DNA of 7,465 nucleotides from Spirochaetia bacterium (GTDB taxonomy: Bacteria > Spirochaetota > Spirochaetia > JABMQR01): contig JADHUD010000117.1 of assembly GCA_016784705.1 (NCBI GenBank), positions 1-7,465 of the forward strand. The letters run 5' to 3'. The notes under the pieces were generated by a model, which worked only from the letters and a program-made list of their open reading frames with translations, was not told the DNA's origin and did not search any database. This document shows positions 7,044-7,465 of this stretch, one piece after another (the first letter of the stretch is position 1; every line of letters begins with the position of its first letter). The translations under genes were made by a program, and so were the position numbers.

Positions 7044-7071
7044 GTTACATAAATACCATAGAACGTATAGT
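7044..7071 (+). promoter_or_regulatory. Candidate promoter of the MFS gene
   Basis: GTTACA (7044-7049, 4 of 6 matches to the -35 consensus) and TATAGT (7066-7071, 5 of 6 to the -10 consensus) are separated by 16 bp. The expected transcription start, about 7 nt after the -10 box, falls at or next to ATG 7080. Pattern-based only. Confidence 0.45.
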
Positions 7072-7079
7072 ATCTATAC
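7065..7079. repeat. Inverted repeat GTATAG-TAT-CTATAC abutting the MFS start codon
   Basis: Perfect 6-bp arms flank a 3-nt centre. The repeat overlaps the candidate -10 box and ends one base before ATG 7080. It could be an operator blocking the promoter, or simply an AT-rich coincidence. Confidence 0.45.
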
Positions 7080-7465
7080 ATGAAACAGTTTAACAAACAG
7101 TTTGACGCACAAAAAAATTATTATATACTGCTGGCAGCCATGATCTGTTTTGCAATTGCTGCAGCACTTTTGCAGGGAGTGCAGGATAACTATCTTGCAG
7201 GAAGTCTCAATGTTTCAAGATCAGGCCGGGGAGTGGTGGAATTCTTTCGTGAAATGCCCGGGCTTCTGCTGTTTCTTATACTTGCGCTATTCTACAAGAT
7301 GCCGGAACACCGGATTCTAAGAGTAGGTTTTTTTGTTACCATCCTTGGGATTACAGGATTTGCAGCTGTTGGTGCACAACTCATTCCCGCTGTATTTTTC
7401 CTGACGATTATTAGTGCAGGACAGCATATTCTTATGCCTATCCGGCAGTCTTATGCAGTGCATTC
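7080..7465 (+). CDS. MFS-type transporter, N-terminal part (3' truncated by window edge)
   Basis: The frame opens at ATG 7080 and runs past the window end, giving 128 residues. The protein is strongly hydrophobic. A helix at about 14-32 (rich in I, L, A) is followed by a loop with 'QDNYLAGSLNVS', then 'GRGVVEFFREMPGLLLF' (49-65), which enters a second helix. Further helices lie at about 79-98 and 101-119. The loop 'rG.vEF.RE.PG' before helix 2 is a recurring feature of an MFS branch that I associate with spirochaetes and some other phyla. A full member would have about 400 residues and 12 helices. An in-frame TAG at 7068-7070 rules out a longer start. No Shine-Dalgarno precedes ATG 7080, and ATG 7140 also lacks one but would cut into helix 1. 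The transported compound is unknown; sugar or sugar-product transport is inferred from context. Confidence 0.8.
   Translation, partial: MKQFNKQFDAQKNYYILLAAMICFAIAAALLQGVQDNYLAGSLNVSRSGRGVVEFFREMPGLLLFLILALFYKMPEHRILRVGFFVTILGITGFAAVGAQLIPAVFFLTIISAGQHILMPIRQSYAVH

Noticed and set aside
1..7465. CRISPR arrays, tRNA, rRNA, insertion sequences or phage genes
   Set aside because: No regularly spaced repeats, cloverleaf-like segments, transposase motifs or terminal inverted repeats were seen on reading either strand.

Overview
The window is a bacterial carbohydrate-utilisation locus with every supported gene on the + strand. By eye it is about 45% GC. I cannot fix the taxon. The family 1 solute-binding protein, the paired GH31 enzymes, and an MFS transporter with a loop of the type seen in spirochaete and related sequences fit an anaerobic or facultative heterotroph, possibly Spirochaetota. 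This is a tentative inference from recalled family resemblance, not from any search.

Layout. Bases 1-1010 hold the 3' part of an ABC-transporter sugar-binding protein gene; its start and signal peptide lie outside the window. A strong intrinsic terminator (about 1054-1096) follows. Next come two GH31 glycosidase genes (1126-3597 and 3607-5964), separated by 9 bp, with the Shine-Dalgarno of the second overlapping the stop codon of the first. A 132-bp gap (5965-6096) with a candidate promoter and several inverted repeats precedes an alpha/beta-hydrolase (esterase-like) gene, best started at ATG 6097 and ending at 7008. A 71-bp AT-rich gap then carries a candidate promoter and a 6-3-6 inverted repeat. 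It leads into the N-terminal third of an MFS-type transporter (7080 to the window edge).

How the parts may work together (inference): the binding protein captures an oligosaccharide for an ABC importer whose permeases are not visible here. The two GH31 enzymes lack signal peptides and so probably act in the cytoplasm, and their different active-site signatures suggest different alpha-linkages or sugars. The hydrolase could remove an acyl substituent from the imported sugar. The MFS protein could move a product or a second substrate. The exact substrate cannot be read from the sequence.

I see no CRISPR array, tRNA, rRNA, insertion sequence or phage gene. The most interesting items are the first GH31 (non-canonical signature and extra N-terminal domain), the two compact intergenic regions with symmetric elements, a possible leaderless start for the MFS gene, and the terminator placed between the binding-protein gene and the glycosidase genes. 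None of these alone proves a new system.
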